A stretch of DNA of 64,000 bases from Aquimarina sp. BL5 (GTDB lineage Bacteria; Bacteroidota; Bacteroidia; Flavobacteriales; Flavobacteriaceae). A program made the translations under genes and the position numbers. A model generated the notes under the pieces. That model made no database searches, was not told where the DNA came from, and saw only the letters and a list, made by a program, of their open reading frames with translations. Shown piece by piece: positions 8,877 to 17,883 of the stretch; position 1 is the first letter of the stretch, and each line of letters starts with the position of its first letter. Location of the stretch: contig NZ_CP031963.1 in the NCBI RefSeq assembly GCF_003443675.1, positions 5,492,501-5,556,500 of the forward strand, in the 5' to 3' direction.

Positions 8877-10184
8877 TCAATTCAATTTTCGTAATTGTTT
8901 CTTTATTTTGCGAATTGCAGATTCTATTGGTTTATCGGGTTCGATTACATTATATTCTCCCCAAAATTCAGGATCAGAAAATCCTGAAGCTTCGTCACTT
9001 ATGACCACAGAGGATTTTAAACGGTCCTTTGGCCTAACATTTTCGTTATTAGGGTTCTTTTTCCAATCGGTGATAGCCATTTCGATATTTAGTTTATATG
9101 TAGAATTAAATAATTTCTTTTTCCAATTCACTTTAAAAACTAAATCGATTTTTCCATAACCATAGAACCATTTTCCATTAGATTCTCTATAATTCATATT
9201 GTAGGTGGCTACTGTAGGATATACCTTGGCTCTAGTTGGTTTTTTTCTAACAAATAATTTACTAGCCTTATCTCTGTCTTCTAGATTTAAACTAAAAACG
9301 GCTTTTGTTAATGCTAATGTTTCAGAATCGATATATAATTTCCCATAATAATAAAGGTCTTCTATATTAGGACGTTGCTTAAAATTAAGAACGTAAATAT
9401 ATCGATCATTAATTTTAGTAGATGTGTCAAAACTAAACTCATAGATTTTTAGAATATCTTCTGTAAAAAGAAGATCTGGGTTTTTCATAACATCAATAAA
9501 TAATGTACTTGATGGTCCACCTTGAAGTTTTAAGGTAAGTGTGTCCAGCTTTTTGTAATCCGCACTTTTCCGAGCCTTGTATAACTTAATAATATCGGTT
9601 TTACCAGAAACATAAGGTTTTTTATATACGTCAACTACAGCTTCAGAAAGAGATACATAGGTTCTCCTTCTTTTGATAGTTTCGCGATAAAAAGCGGTCA
9701 TGATGGTGTTATCATTTTGATAGTTTGCGCCGCGTCGTTTCATAACCGCTTTGATCAGAGCTTCTGGGTCTGTGGGATCAATATTTACTTCTGATAGTTC
9801 CGTTATTGTCGCACTTAATTTAATTTTGGTTTCGTCACCTTTTAACGAAGAAAGTGAAACCACCGTATCATTGTATCCCAAAAAAGACACTGTGATTTTA
9901 TCATCTGTAGCAGTTTTCGGAACTTTCAACAAAAATTCACCTTCACGATTGGTGATTGTCGAGATGTTGGTTCCATTCAATAAAATTGTTGCAGATACTA
10001 TTGGATCATTAGAGTCTTTATCTACTACAATTCCTTTATATTCATCATAATTGATACCATTCTGAATATCGGTATCTTGAAAAAAGCTAAATGCGTGCAA
10101 ACTATTAGAGTATCCAATAATTAGAAATATACAGAATAAAAATGTGATACCATTTTTACTTAAAAAAATACTTTTTTTGTCCAT
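8877..10184 (-). CDS. Carboxypeptidase-like regulatory domain protein, envelope
   Basis: This 435-aa protein has an N-terminal hydrophobic segment (about residues 12-32) that serves as a signal peptide. A CarboxypepD_reg-like beta-sandwich follows at about 45-125 (YKGIVVDKDSNDPIVSATIL, then FLGYNDTVVSL). The rest, about 130-420, is a mixed strand-rich domain containing AFYRETIKRRRTYVSLSEAV, a pattern I associate with Bacteroidota outer-membrane-linked proteins of DUF5686 or related type. The role is unknown; surface or outer-membrane placement is likely. It appears to be a single-gene transcript ending at the hairpin at 8820-8856. Confidence 0.7.
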   Translation of the reverse strand: MDKKSIFLSKNGITFLFCIFLIIGYSNSLHAFSFFQDTDIQNGINYDEYKGIVVDKDSNDPIVSATILLNGTNISTITNREGEFLLKVPKTATDDKITVSFLGYNDTVVSLSSLKGDETKIKLSATITELSEVNIDPTDPEALIKAVMKRRGANYQNDNTIMTAFYRETIKRRRTYVSLSEAVVDVYKKPYVSGKTDIIKLYKARKSADYKKLDTLTLKLQGGPSSTLFIDVMKNPDLLFTEDILKIYEFSFDTSTKINDRYIYVLNFKQRPNIEDLYYYGKLYIDSETLALTKAVFSLNLEDRDKASKLFVRKKPTRAKVYPTVATYNMNYRESNGKWFYGYGKIDLVFKVNWKKKLFNSTYKLNIEMAITDWKKNPNNENVRPKDRLKSSVVISDEASGFSDPEFWGEYNVIEPDKPIESAIRKIKKQLRKLN

Positions 10185-10416
10185 ATCAAATTCATTCAGT
10201 TAATAATTACATTCTTTAATTTTAGTGGAAGAATGTCGATTATACAAGATACTAAAATTACAGATGATTTTTAGAATATAATAGTTAAAAATGAACTAAT
10301 ATTAAGGTCTTTTGGTAACTTGTAAAGAAACATTATGCTTCCTTAATAAGAGGTTTTAAAACGATTATGTCCGTAATATGCTTTTTCTTTTATGCTGAAG
10401 TAAGGTTTTCCAAATT

Positions 10417-11820
10417 CTAATGATAACCACTGTGATCACCAAACCAATTTCTAAGTTTTATATTAAGTATTTCTGTGGTAAAAGGTTTGGTTATATAATC
10501 ATCCAGTCCTTTTGCAATAAATCGTTCTGCATCACCAGGTAAGGCGTTAGAAGTAATAGCAATAACAGGAGGTACTTTTTTATAACCTTTACGTATTAAT
10601 TTACAGGTTTCTACGCCATCTAATTCCGGAAGATTTATATCCATTAGGATAAGGTCATAGACATCTTCTTCAAACATTTCTAAAGCTTTTCTTCCGTCTT
10701 GGGCTACATCAGCTGTACAGCCTAAATATTTAAGAATTTGTTTAGAAACAAGGATATTTGTTTCAGAATCTTCTACTAATAAAACATGAAGATCGAACTT
10801 TTGATCTTTACTTTTATCAAAAACTTTATCAATTGTTGGTGAGACAGCATCAGATATTTTGGTTTTGAAAGTAAACCAAAAATTACTTCCTTTTCCTACT
10901 TCACTATTTACGCCTAACTTCCCATTCATTAAATCCACTAATTTCTTACTAATAGTAAGTCCTAGTCCGCTTCCTTCTCCAATTAAGATAGCATCGTTAT
11001 GTACCTGACTAAATCGATTAAAAAGGGATTCCTGATCTTGTTTGCTAATACCGATTCCAGAATCAATAACTTCTACTTTAATAGTTAGTTCTCCATTTTT
11101 TTTGGAAGCTAAAGACGATTTTATAGTAATGGTACCTTCATTAGTAAATTTGATAGCATTACCGATAAGATTGGATAATATTTGTGTCAACCTATTATCA
11201 TCTGCGTAAATATGTTTTGGCAATGTATCCGGATATTCAGAAACCAGACTAATTCCTTTTGCTTTGCTATTCGCAAGAAATAGATCTACATTTTGATCTA
11301 TTAGCTTTTTAAGATTAATCCCTTTGGGGGATAGGGTAAATTTACCTGCTTCGATTTTAGATAAATCAAGAATTTGATTTAAAATATCTAATAAGTTTTG
11401 AGAAGAATGATGAATTGTTGTAACATACTCTTTTTGTAAATCATTTAACTCAGTATTTTTAAAAAGCAAATCAATCATACCGATCACACCCACCATAGGC
11501 GTTCTAATTTCATGACTCATATTAGCCAAGAAATCCTGTTTAAATTTTGAGGCTTGCAGGATTTGCTCATTATTATCTTTAAGTCTGTCCAGGTTACGCC
11601 CTCCAAACATAGCGAACAAACCAAGAAATAGGGGAGCGGTATCAATAATATAATGAATTGGATATTGTTTTTGTACAAATAATATAGACTCTAATGAAAA
11701 ATCTAATTCTAATTTGGCAATATCTATACTAGTGGCTAAAATAGGAAACACACATCCAAATAACACTCCATATAATGTATATGCGGCAGCTTCAGATTTT
11801 AACCATGATTTTCGATTCAT
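10417..11820 (-). CDS. Hybrid sensor histidine kinase / response regulator
   Basis: This 467-aa protein has two hydrophobic helices near the N-terminus (about 11-32 and 56-74) with a short loop between them. The HisKA domain follows, with phospho-acceptor His103 in NMSHEIRTPMVG. The HATPase domain has an N-box near NLIGNAIKF (217-225), and DSGIGIS and GSGLGL glycine boxes at about 253-288. A C-terminal receiver domain (about 345-460) has phospho-acceptor Asp394 in LMDINLPELDG. There is no DNA-binding output domain, so the signal must pass to another protein. With almost no extracytoplasmic sensor, it may sense the membrane or an interior cue (inference). No partner gene is adjacent. Confidence 0.9.
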   Translation of the reverse strand: MNRKSWLKSEAAAYTLYGVLFGCVFPILATSIDIAKLELDFSLESILFVQKQYPIHYIIDTAPLFLGLFAMFGGRNLDRLKDNNEQILQASKFKQDFLANMSHEIRTPMVGVIGMIDLLFKNTELNDLQKEYVTTIHHSSQNLLDILNQILDLSKIEAGKFTLSPKGINLKKLIDQNVDLFLANSKAKGISLVSEYPDTLPKHIYADDNRLTQILSNLIGNAIKFTNEGTITIKSSLASKKNGELTIKVEVIDSGIGISKQDQESLFNRFSQVHNDAILIGEGSGLGLTISKKLVDLMNGKLGVNSEVGKGSNFWFTFKTKISDAVSPTIDKVFDKSKDQKFDLHVLLVEDSETNILVSKQILKYLGCTADVAQDGRKALEMFEEDVYDLILMDINLPELDGVETCKLIRKGYKKVPPVIAITSNALPGDAERFIAKGLDDYITKPFTTEILNIKLRNWFGDHSGYH

Positions 11821-11947
11821 AGATTATTTTTTGTGCTAAGATCTTACGTTAGTTAATCTTCAGATAAGGTTATTTTGGGGCCTTATTGGGATATAAGCCT
11901 AAATATAATGGTTTTTTAGAAATGTATGCTAAAAGAATATTCAGAAA

Positions 11948-12934
11948 TTAACCGCCAATACTAGTCATACTCCTGTTTTTAGAGTGTAACTCAGGGTTTT
12001 CTAGTTTTTCTGGAGTATCCATTCCTCCTCTAGTGGCAAATTTATGTTCTAATGCCGATTGTATAACAGGTAATATAGGTTGTCCCGCTCTTAGTGGTTT
12101 TAATAATGAGAATTCCTTGCCAGAGAACAAGCAATTTTTTAATTTACCATCAGCCGTGATACGGATACGATTGCAAGTGTCACAAAAAGGATTGGTAACA
12201 GAACTGATGATTGCAAAACTACCAATATATCCAGCTATTTTATAGTTTCTAGAAGTATCATTGGGGGCGTCGTCTAAACGTTTAAGTTGTAAAGGGAAGT
12301 TATAATTTACTTTATCTAAGATTTCTTGTTGTGTTACGAGTTTATCCATATCCCATTGATTTCCATCAAATGGCATAAACTCTATAAATCGAACAACTAG
12401 ATTTCGATCTTTGGTCAGATTAATGAAATCAATGATTTCATCTTCGTTAAAGTTTTTTATTAAAACAATATTTAGTTTTACTTTAAAACCTTCTTTTTGG
12501 AAAAGCTGTATGGTGTTCCAAACTTTTTCGAATTCATTACGCCGTGTAATTTTTTCAAACTTATCTTTATGAAGTGAATCGATACTAATTGTAATAGTCT
12601 TTACTCCATTATCTTTCAAGAGCGGAATAAAACGTTCTGCTAATACTCCGTTGGTTGTAATACCTAATTCTACAGGTAAACTAGCTAGTTTTTCTAATAT
12701 CAAAGGGAAGTCTTTTCGCACCATAGGTTCTCCGCCTGTAAGTCTAATTTTGTTAACTCCAAATCTTACAAACTCTTTGGCAATAGTATGGATTTCATCT
12801 GCAGACATCAGATGTTCCCTTGGACTTAAAGGAATCCCGTTTGCAGGCATGCAATATGTACATCTAAGATTACATTTTTCCGTCAATGAAATCCTAAGAT
12901 ATGTGTGTTTACGACCAAAACTATCTGTTAGCAT
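11948..12934 (-). CDS. moaA: GTP 3',8-cyclase MoaA
   Basis: This 328-aa radical-SAM enzyme starts molybdenum cofactor synthesis by converting GTP to 3',8-cyclo-GTP. The N-terminal cluster motif is Cys21-X3-Cys25-X2-Cys28 (CNLRCTYCMP), followed by the SAM-binding LTGGEP. The second cluster is held by CDTCNRIR and the later LKNC, typical of MoaA. The protein ends in a Gly-Gly tail, needed in characterised MoaA proteins. It is the last gene of the minus-strand cofactor operon, 32 nt after moaCB. Confidence 0.96.
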   Translation of the reverse strand: MLTDSFGRKHTYLRISLTEKCNLRCTYCMPANGIPLSPREHLMSADEIHTIAKEFVRFGVNKIRLTGGEPMVRKDFPLILEKLASLPVELGITTNGVLAERFIPLLKDNGVKTITISIDSLHKDKFEKITRRNEFEKVWNTIQLFQKEGFKVKLNIVLIKNFNEDEIIDFINLTKDRNLVVRFIEFMPFDGNQWDMDKLVTQQEILDKVNYNFPLQLKRLDDAPNDTSRNYKIAGYIGSFAIISSVTNPFCDTCNRIRITADGKLKNCLFSGKEFSLLKPLRAGQPILPVIQSALEHKFATRGGMDTPEKLENPELHSKNRSMTSIGG

Positions 12935-12966
12935 GCGCTGGTTTTTTATATTTACATAATTGTTTT

Positions 12967-13881
12967 TTAGCTTCCATCGTGTTTTGCACCTTTCAGAATT
13001 CTGAAGGTGTGCAATACAGCTGGGAACACAGCTTCCATGGATTCTCTGGCGCCATTTGTAGAACCTGGTAATGCGAGTACTACAGATTCTCCAATCACTC
13101 CAGCTACACTTCTTGAGAGCATGGCATATGGCATACGGTTCTGTCCATAATTACGAATTGCTTCTTCGATTCCTGGGATTCGACGTTCTATTAATGGTAG
13201 AATCGCTTCTGGTGTTACATCACGAGGCGACAATCCTGTACCACCAGTAAAAATTATGAGATCGTTACCAGCTTTTTCCAATTGTTTTACTTGCTGTTGG
13301 ATCTGATCTGTTTCATCGGGAATGATGGTATAGGTGTTAATAGTAACTCCACATTCTTCGAGCTTAGTTATGATGGCTTTACCAGCTTTATCTTCTTTAT
13401 GACCTGCCGAGATAGAATCCGAACAGACTATTACTCCTGCAGTAAAAGGTTCTCCGCTGTCCTTATAACTGGATTTACCACCTTTCTTATGTAGTAGTTT
13501 GATATGTTGTATTTCTACGTTTTTATCTACAGGTTTTAGCATATCATACATCGTCAGTGCAACAACAGATGCTCCGTGCATTGCTTCCACTTCTACACCG
13601 GTTTTATAGATTGTTTTTACAGTAATCTCAATTGTGATTTCGAGATTATTGATTTTATAATCTATGGCTGTAAATTCAATAGGTAATGGATGGCAATCCG
13701 GAATCATATCACTGGTTCTTTTTACAGCAAATAATCCAGCAGTTTTTGCCATTTCAAAAACATCACCTTTCGGGATGTTTTTGGATACAATAGCCTTTAT
13801 GGTTTCCGTGCTTCCAACCTTAACGATCGCTTGCGCTACTGCTGTACGAAGCGTATTGTTTTTATGTGTAATGTCTACCAT
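12967..13881 (-). CDS. moaCB: Bifunctional MoaC-MoaB fusion
   Basis: Residues 1 to about 148 are MoaC, cyclic pyranopterin monophosphate synthase, with GVEVEAMHGAS and the catalytic Asp/Lys in MYDMLKPVDK. Residues about 152-300 are MoaB/MogA-like, with VCSDSISAG, FTGGTGLSPRD and ALPGSTNGA, the molybdopterin adenylylation fold. The fusion joins an early and a late step of the same pathway and is known in several bacterial groups. It lies between moaE and moaA. No separate mogA is visible in the window, so this fusion may supply the adenylylation step used by MoeA (inference). Confidence 0.93.
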   Translation of the reverse strand: MVDITHKNNTLRTAVAQAIVKVGSTETIKAIVSKNIPKGDVFEMAKTAGLFAVKRTSDMIPDCHPLPIEFTAIDYKINNLEITIEITVKTIYKTGVEVEAMHGASVVALTMYDMLKPVDKNVEIQHIKLLHKKGGKSSYKDSGEPFTAGVIVCSDSISAGHKEDKAGKAIITKLEECGVTINTYTIIPDETDQIQQQVKQLEKAGNDLIIFTGGTGLSPRDVTPEAILPLIERRIPGIEEAIRNYGQNRMPYAMLSRSVAGVIGESVVLALPGSTNGARESMEAVFPAVLHTFRILKGAKHDGS

Positions 13882-13945
13882 TATAATGTTTAATCGTTTA
13901 CTAGGATCTTAATTGGAATTTTTAACAATTCCACTGCTAACCACT

Positions 13946-14386
13946 TTAAACTTTGTTTACTTTCCAAACATGTGTCTCATCGTCAAAAACTTCTTTTCCG
14001 AATACAGGAACTTCTTTTTTTATTTCTTCTACTAAAAATTCTAGTGCTTCAAAAGCAACTTTTCTATGTGGAGCAGAAACAAATACGAAAAGACAAATTT
14101 CACCGGCTTTTACTTTACCTAAGCTGTGATATATGTGCATACAGGTTAGGTCATATTTATTAAAAGTGGCTTCACGAATTTCGTGAAATTTATTCTCAGC
14201 CATCTCGTTATAAGCAGAGTAGTCAATAGCTTGAACAATTTTACCATCGATTTTATCTGCTCGTACTTGGCCTAAAAATATATCGTGAGCACCGATTGTA
14301 GTTTTGGTTTGATGTTTTTCTATAGAATTCGCTACAAAAGAAGGAGTAATAGGGCCTTCTATAAAAACTGTTTTTCGTTTATTCAT
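13946..14386 (-). CDS. moaE: Molybdopterin synthase catalytic subunit MoaE
   Basis: This 146-aa protein is the large subunit of molybdopterin synthase, which puts two sulfurs from MoaD onto cPMP. It has the family signatures HDIFLGQVR, VQAIDYSAYNEMAE, the APHRKVAFEAL helix and the lysine-containing VPVFGKEVF, near where active-site lysines lie in MoaE. It follows moaD by 11 nt, as expected for the two-subunit enzyme. Confidence 0.95.
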   Translation of the reverse strand: MNKRKTVFIEGPITPSFVANSIEKHQTKTTIGAHDIFLGQVRADKIDGKIVQAIDYSAYNEMAENKFHEIREATFNKYDLTCMHIYHSLGKVKAGEICLFVFVSAPHRKVAFEALEFLVEEIKKEVPVFGKEVFDDETHVWKVNKV

Positions 14387-14397
14387 TGTTTATTTTT

Positions 14398-14637
14398 TTA
14401 ACCGCCAGAAAAAGGAGGTAGTAATGCGATTTCATTATTAGGATTCAGCAAAGTGTCATTAGCCGTAATCTCTTTATCAACTGCTACTTTAAATGACAAA
14501 TGTTGTAAATTTTCATATTTATCTTTTAGCAGGTTTTCTAGTTGATCTATAGTAGTGCCGGATCGCAATAAAATAATTTCTTCCTTACAACCTGTAGCTT
14601 CGGCAATCATTCCAAAATATAAAACCTTTAATTCCAT
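14398..14637 (-). CDS. moaD: Molybdopterin synthase sulfur carrier subunit MoaD
   Basis: This 79-aa ubiquitin-fold protein ends in PPFSGG. The C-terminal Gly-Gly is the site of thiocarboxylation. Its start overlaps the end of mobA by 10 nt, indicating translational coupling. The enzyme that activates MoaD (MoeB/HesA type) is not in this window and must be encoded elsewhere. Confidence 0.95.
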   Translation of the reverse strand: MELKVLYFGMIAEATGCKEEIILLRSGTTIDQLENLLKDKYENLQHLSFKVAVDKEITANDTLLNPNNEIALLPPFSGG

Positions 14638-15200
14638 TGATTTGCTTCTTTATACTGTTGATGTGTATTAATGTTTTTTACGTATGGAGCTACACTTTCT
14701 TCAATAGGTATACTTTTTACTTTTAATTTTGAAAGTGTTTTTCTGAGACTAAGACGTCGCTTTTGAATACTTTCAAAAAAGGTTCTTTCTACCGACTTAT
14801 GATATAAGGTAATAAGAGGGATATCTTCGTATGTTATGACATCATAATTGGGCTCATACTCTGAAATAAGATTAGTAAGAACAACAGGTTTTACAAAGGG
14901 CACATCGCAACTCAGAACTAAATTCTGTGTTGTTTTAGTATATTTGAGACCTGTATAAATACCTCCAACAGGACCTTGATCAGGAATAATATCTGCTATA
15001 CATGGATAACCAAGTGTTTGGTAATCGGCACTACCGGTAATGATTAGAATTTTATTAGTAATCGTTTCTATCGCCTGTATTATATGCTGTATAAAAGGCT
15101 TTCCATTATGAAGTTTCAATCCTTTATCCTGACCCATTCGGCTGCTTTTTCCTCCAGCGAGTATAATTCCTGTTATATGTTGATCTTTTCCTAAAGTCAT
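14628..15200 (-). CDS. mobA: Molybdenum cofactor guanylyltransferase MobA
   Basis: MobA joins GMP to Mo-molybdopterin to make the guanine-dinucleotide cofactor used by NasA/NarB-type nitrate reductases. The signature is LAGGKSSRMGQDKG at residues 14-27, followed by CDVPFVKP, typical of the family. I chose the ATG at 15200 (190 aa) rather than a longer frame from 15242, because it gives the 4-nt ATGA overlap with the upstream modE stop and places the signature at its usual distance from the start. Its presence matches the bis-MGD enzyme at 1056-4574. Confidence 0.94.
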   Translation of the reverse strand: MTLGKDQHITGIILAGGKSSRMGQDKGLKLHNGKPFIQHIIQAIETITNKILIITGSADYQTLGYPCIADIIPDQGPVGGIYTGLKYTKTTQNLVLSCDVPFVKPVVLTNLISEYEPNYDVITYEDIPLITLYHKSVERTFFESIQKRRLSLRKTLSKLKVKSIPIEESVAPYVKNINTHQQYKEANQWN

Positions 15201-15529
15201 AGCTTCAGTTCTTTTAGTTGTTGATCCAGAAAATCCCAACAATTTTTATTAATATTTTCGAAAGCAGTAATCATTTTTACTCCATATGCTGTGATTTCTG
15301 TTCCACCACCACCACTACCACCGGTATTAGTTATAATAACAGGAGCTGAAGCATTTTTGTTAATAGAATCAACTAAATTCCAAGCTTTCTTATATGACAT
15401 TCCCAAAGATTTGGCAGCTTTGGAAAGAGACCCTTCTACCATAATTGCTTTCAAAACTTTAATTCGTCCTTCTCCAAGGAAAACGCCTTCTTCTCCTTCT
15501 ATCCAAATTCTACTTTTTATATGATACAT
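15197..15529 (-). CDS. ModE-type winged-helix protein without TOBE domain
   Basis: This 110-aa protein matches the N-terminal DNA-binding half of ModE, with GRIKVLKAIMVEGSLSKAAK and LGMSYKKAWNLVDSIN forming the winged helix-turn-helix. A glycine-rich wing (GGSGGGGTEIT) precedes the last helix. Full ModE has C-terminal TOBE domains that bind molybdate; these are absent, so molybdate sensing is unlikely or needs a partner. Many anaerobes and Bacteroidota carry this short form. It sits inside the cofactor operon, between moeA and mobA, and may regulate it (inference). Confidence 0.85.
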   Translation of the reverse strand: MYHIKSRIWIEGEEGVFLGEGRIKVLKAIMVEGSLSKAAKSLGMSYKKAWNLVDSINKNASAPVIITNTGGSGGGGTEITAYGVKMITAFENINKNCWDFLDQQLKELKL

Positions 15530-15670
15530 GAAAGCGTTGTTTCTTGCAAGATATAACGAAAAAAGTGAAGAATAAATTCTTTCAGAAATTTTTATGATTT
15601 ATTCAAAAATCAGAGATGGTAATGATTTAAACTGAAATTAATGACGTATTCTTTTTGAAAAAGAGAAAAG

Positions 15671-16846
15671 TTACTGAGGTAATAAAATAGTTTCAACTGT
15701 ATTTCCCTTTTCAATACTATCTACATTTTCTGCGATATATACTAGTGCATTAGCAATGGCATAGGTATATAACATTGCTGAGCTTTGACCTTCTAGAATT
15801 TCTACAGTCTCTCCAGATACTTTTGCTTTAAGGAATTGTGCTCTATCTCCTTTCTTAACAAAGTCCTTTGTAATAAGCTTCGTAGTTCTGTTAAGACCTA
15901 TAGCAGTAATTCCCATCATTTTTTGGATAATTGGCAGCACATAGATATAAAAACAAGTAAGTGAAGAGGCAGGATTACCAGGTAAGGCAAAAATCATAGT
16001 TTTATTATTAGTTCCAAAAAATAAAGGTTTTCCTGGTTTTTGTTTAATCTTATAAAATAATTCTTCTGTATGTAGTTCCGATAAAGCTTCTTTTACAAAA
16101 TCATAATCTCCTACAGAAATACCACCACTGATTAATACTAGATCATTATTGTTTATAGCCTGCTGTATTGTCTCTTTAGTACTTTCATATTCATCCTGTA
16201 CAACATAATTAGTAATCTGTTTGATATGTAATTGTTGGAGTACAGTTTCTAATTGTAAAGAATTACTTTCATAAATCTTTCCTTCCTTAAGTTCTTCTCC
16301 AGGAGTTATAAGTTCATTACCAGTAGTAATAATTGCTACGGTAGGAGGAACGTAAACTTTTACTTCAGTTACTCCTAAACCAGCTAGAAATCCAATGCCG
16401 GCGGGGGTTAATTTTGTTCCTTTAGTTAATGCAATGTCTCCTTTTTTTATTTGTTCTCCTACCGCTCTAATATTTTGATTAAGATGTATTTCGCTATCTA
16501 TGGTTATGGTGTTTTCTGATCTATTGACTTTTTCCTGGATTACTATTGTATTTGCGTTATCCGGAACTCTGGCTCCAGTGAAAATACGAATACCTTGTCC
16601 GGGTTCTAAAGAATAATTAACTGCGTCTCCAGCTTTTACTTCGCCAACAATCTGATAAGAATTTTTATTATGAAGTAATAATGCATAACCATCCATTGCG
16701 GATTGTTTAAAGGGAGGCATGTGTATGTTAGAGATGATATCCTCAGCAAGAAGTAATCCATTTGCATCTTTTAAAAGAAGGGTCCTTAGATTTGGAGTAA
16801 AAGGTGTTTTAGAGATTATTGATAAAGCCATCGATACAGAAATCAT
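15671..16846 (-). CDS. moeA: Molybdopterin molybdenumtransferase MoeA
   Basis: MoeA inserts molybdate into adenylylated molybdopterin. Domain marks are PPFKQSAMDGYALL, IFTGARVPDNANTIVIQE, IITTGNELI, LISGGISVGDYDFV and ALPGNPASSLTCFY, all standard for the family. The reading frame opens with a TTG at 16852, but the ATG at 16846 (391 aa) is the better start. It is the first gene of the seven-gene operon; a 141-nt gap separates it from modE, so a second internal promoter is possible. Confidence 0.95.
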   Translation of the reverse strand: MISVSMALSIISKTPFTPNLRTLLLKDANGLLLAEDIISNIHMPPFKQSAMDGYALLLHNKNSYQIVGEVKAGDAVNYSLEPGQGIRIFTGARVPDNANTIVIQEKVNRSENTITIDSEIHLNQNIRAVGEQIKKGDIALTKGTKLTPAGIGFLAGLGVTEVKVYVPPTVAIITTGNELITPGEELKEGKIYESNSLQLETVLQQLHIKQITNYVVQDEYESTKETIQQAINNNDLVLISGGISVGDYDFVKEALSELHTEELFYKIKQKPGKPLFFGTNNKTMIFALPGNPASSLTCFYIYVLPIIQKMMGITAIGLNRTTKLITKDFVKKGDRAQFLKAKVSGETVEILEGQSSAMLYTYAIANALVYIAENVDSIEKGNTVETILLPQ

Positions 16847-16863
16847 ATACAATTATTTTATTT

Positions 16864-16871
16864 CAAAAATA
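16864..16871 (-). promoter_or_regulatory. Possible -7 element of the Mo-cofactor operon
   Basis: TATTTTTG on the minus strand matches the Bacteroidota TAnnTTTG consensus, 17 nt before the moeA ATG. No good TTTG -33 box is seen at the usual spacing, and the nas/globin palindrome is absent here. Confidence 0.3.
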
Positions 16872-16933
16872 TTGCTTTGTTTGGAAGAAACCTATATTTC
16901 GAGAATTTTAAAGTTTACTTGTGTCATAAAAAA

Positions 16934-16959
16934 AACACGGCAATTAAAGTTGCCGTGTT
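16934..16959 (-). terminator. Intrinsic terminator
   Basis: A perfect 10-bp stem (AACACGGCAA / TTGCCGTGTT) with a 6-nt loop is followed on the minus strand by a run of T. It ends transcription of the secreted-protein gene at 16993-17526 before the moeA operon. Confidence 0.85.
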
Positions 16960-16992
16960 ATCATCATATAAACCTTACTTTTTATGATTGAT

Positions 16993-17526
16993 TTAATTCT
17001 TAAAAACTATTTTTCTTAGTTTATACCCTTCTACTTTTATAAGATATGTTTTGGGATCCACATAATTATGGATATATTCATCAATTATACCACTATCTAA
17101 TAATCTACCAGAAAGTGTATAGAGGCTATATTTAACGCCAGTGGGTATTTCTCTTACGTGCTTAAAGGTTTTATTTCCAGTATCTTGCTGACAAGTGGAG
17201 TCTGCTAGAAATCTATCGATAAAGGTAACTCTTCCTTTTTTCTCTCCTTCTAAAGTAACGGTTGCTGTTTCATCAACATCTAAAATTCCATTTCCAGAAA
17301 TATCTCCTAGAATGATTAAACAGGCATTTCTAATTTTTATACGAACACCGTTTTCGAGATGTAAACTTTCTGTTATAAAAATAACACCTTCTTCAGTATT
17401 TTCATCTAATCCGTTGATTACGGTATTCTCAGTCACAGACATTAATTTATATGAAATGTCGATTTTTACGTTTGCAAATGTTACACTTGCAAAAAGTAAT
17501 GTTAATAGGGGTAATAGTTTTTTCAT
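16993..17526 (-). CDS. Secreted protein with possible type IX sorting tail
   Basis: This 177-aa protein has a clear signal peptide (MKKLLPLLTLLFASVTFA). The middle (about residues 60-110) is a beta-rich stretch, LHLENGVRIKIRNACLIILG followed by GNGILDVDETATVTLEG. The last ~45 residues, with YSLYTLSGRLLDSG and KTYLIKVEG and a basic end, resemble the type A C-terminal sorting domain of type IX secretion cargo, though shorter than usual. It is probably surface-exposed or released. The function is unknown. Confidence 0.55.
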   Translation of the reverse strand: MKKLLPLLTLLFASVTFANVKIDISYKLMSVTENTVINGLDENTEEGVIFITESLHLENGVRIKIRNACLIILGDISGNGILDVDETATVTLEGEKKGRVTFIDRFLADSTCQQDTGNKTFKHVREIPTGVKYSLYTLSGRLLDSGIIDEYIHNYVDPKTYLIKVEGYKLRKIVFKN

Positions 17527-17883
17527 AAGGTTCAGTTTTTGGGTTAAACTGCAATTTAAAAAGTAAGTAAAATCTTACATTAAGAGTGTTTTTATCGTTG
17601 TAAAACACATATTTAACGACAAGATACATTTTTTTTATGTTAAAACCGTATTTTTTTGATTTAAATATTGATTTTTATCGCATTGATTTTCCAAAAAATC
17701 TCGTCAGACCTATAAATACGGGTGTTTAGACAAATGTTAAATTTTATATTTTAATTAACATGTTGATTGTTAGTTTGTTGCTTTTTTGGTCTAAATCACA
17801 AAAATAGTAGTGATCTATTTTTTTTGTTGTTATTTTTAAATTGAAGAATGATTTAAGGATATTTAATTCTAAATTTGATTATA
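17527..17883. other. Divergent intergenic region
   Basis: This AT-rich spacer holds the promoters of the secreted protein (minus) and the patatin (plus). TAAATTTG at 17870-17877 matches the -7 consensus but lies very close to the patatin start. GTAAG-N6-CTTAC near 17565 is a small inverted repeat on the minus-gene side. No gene is seen. Confidence 0.4.

Noticed and set aside
11885..11910. Hairpin-like GGCCTTAT...ATAAGCC after the Mo-cofactor operon
   Set aside because: The stem has a bulge and lacks a T-tract next to it on the minus strand, so a terminator is not supported.
15291..15524. Antisense frame over modE and similar antisense frames over moa genes
   Set aside because: These lie wholly inside well-supported genes on the other strand and show no family features.
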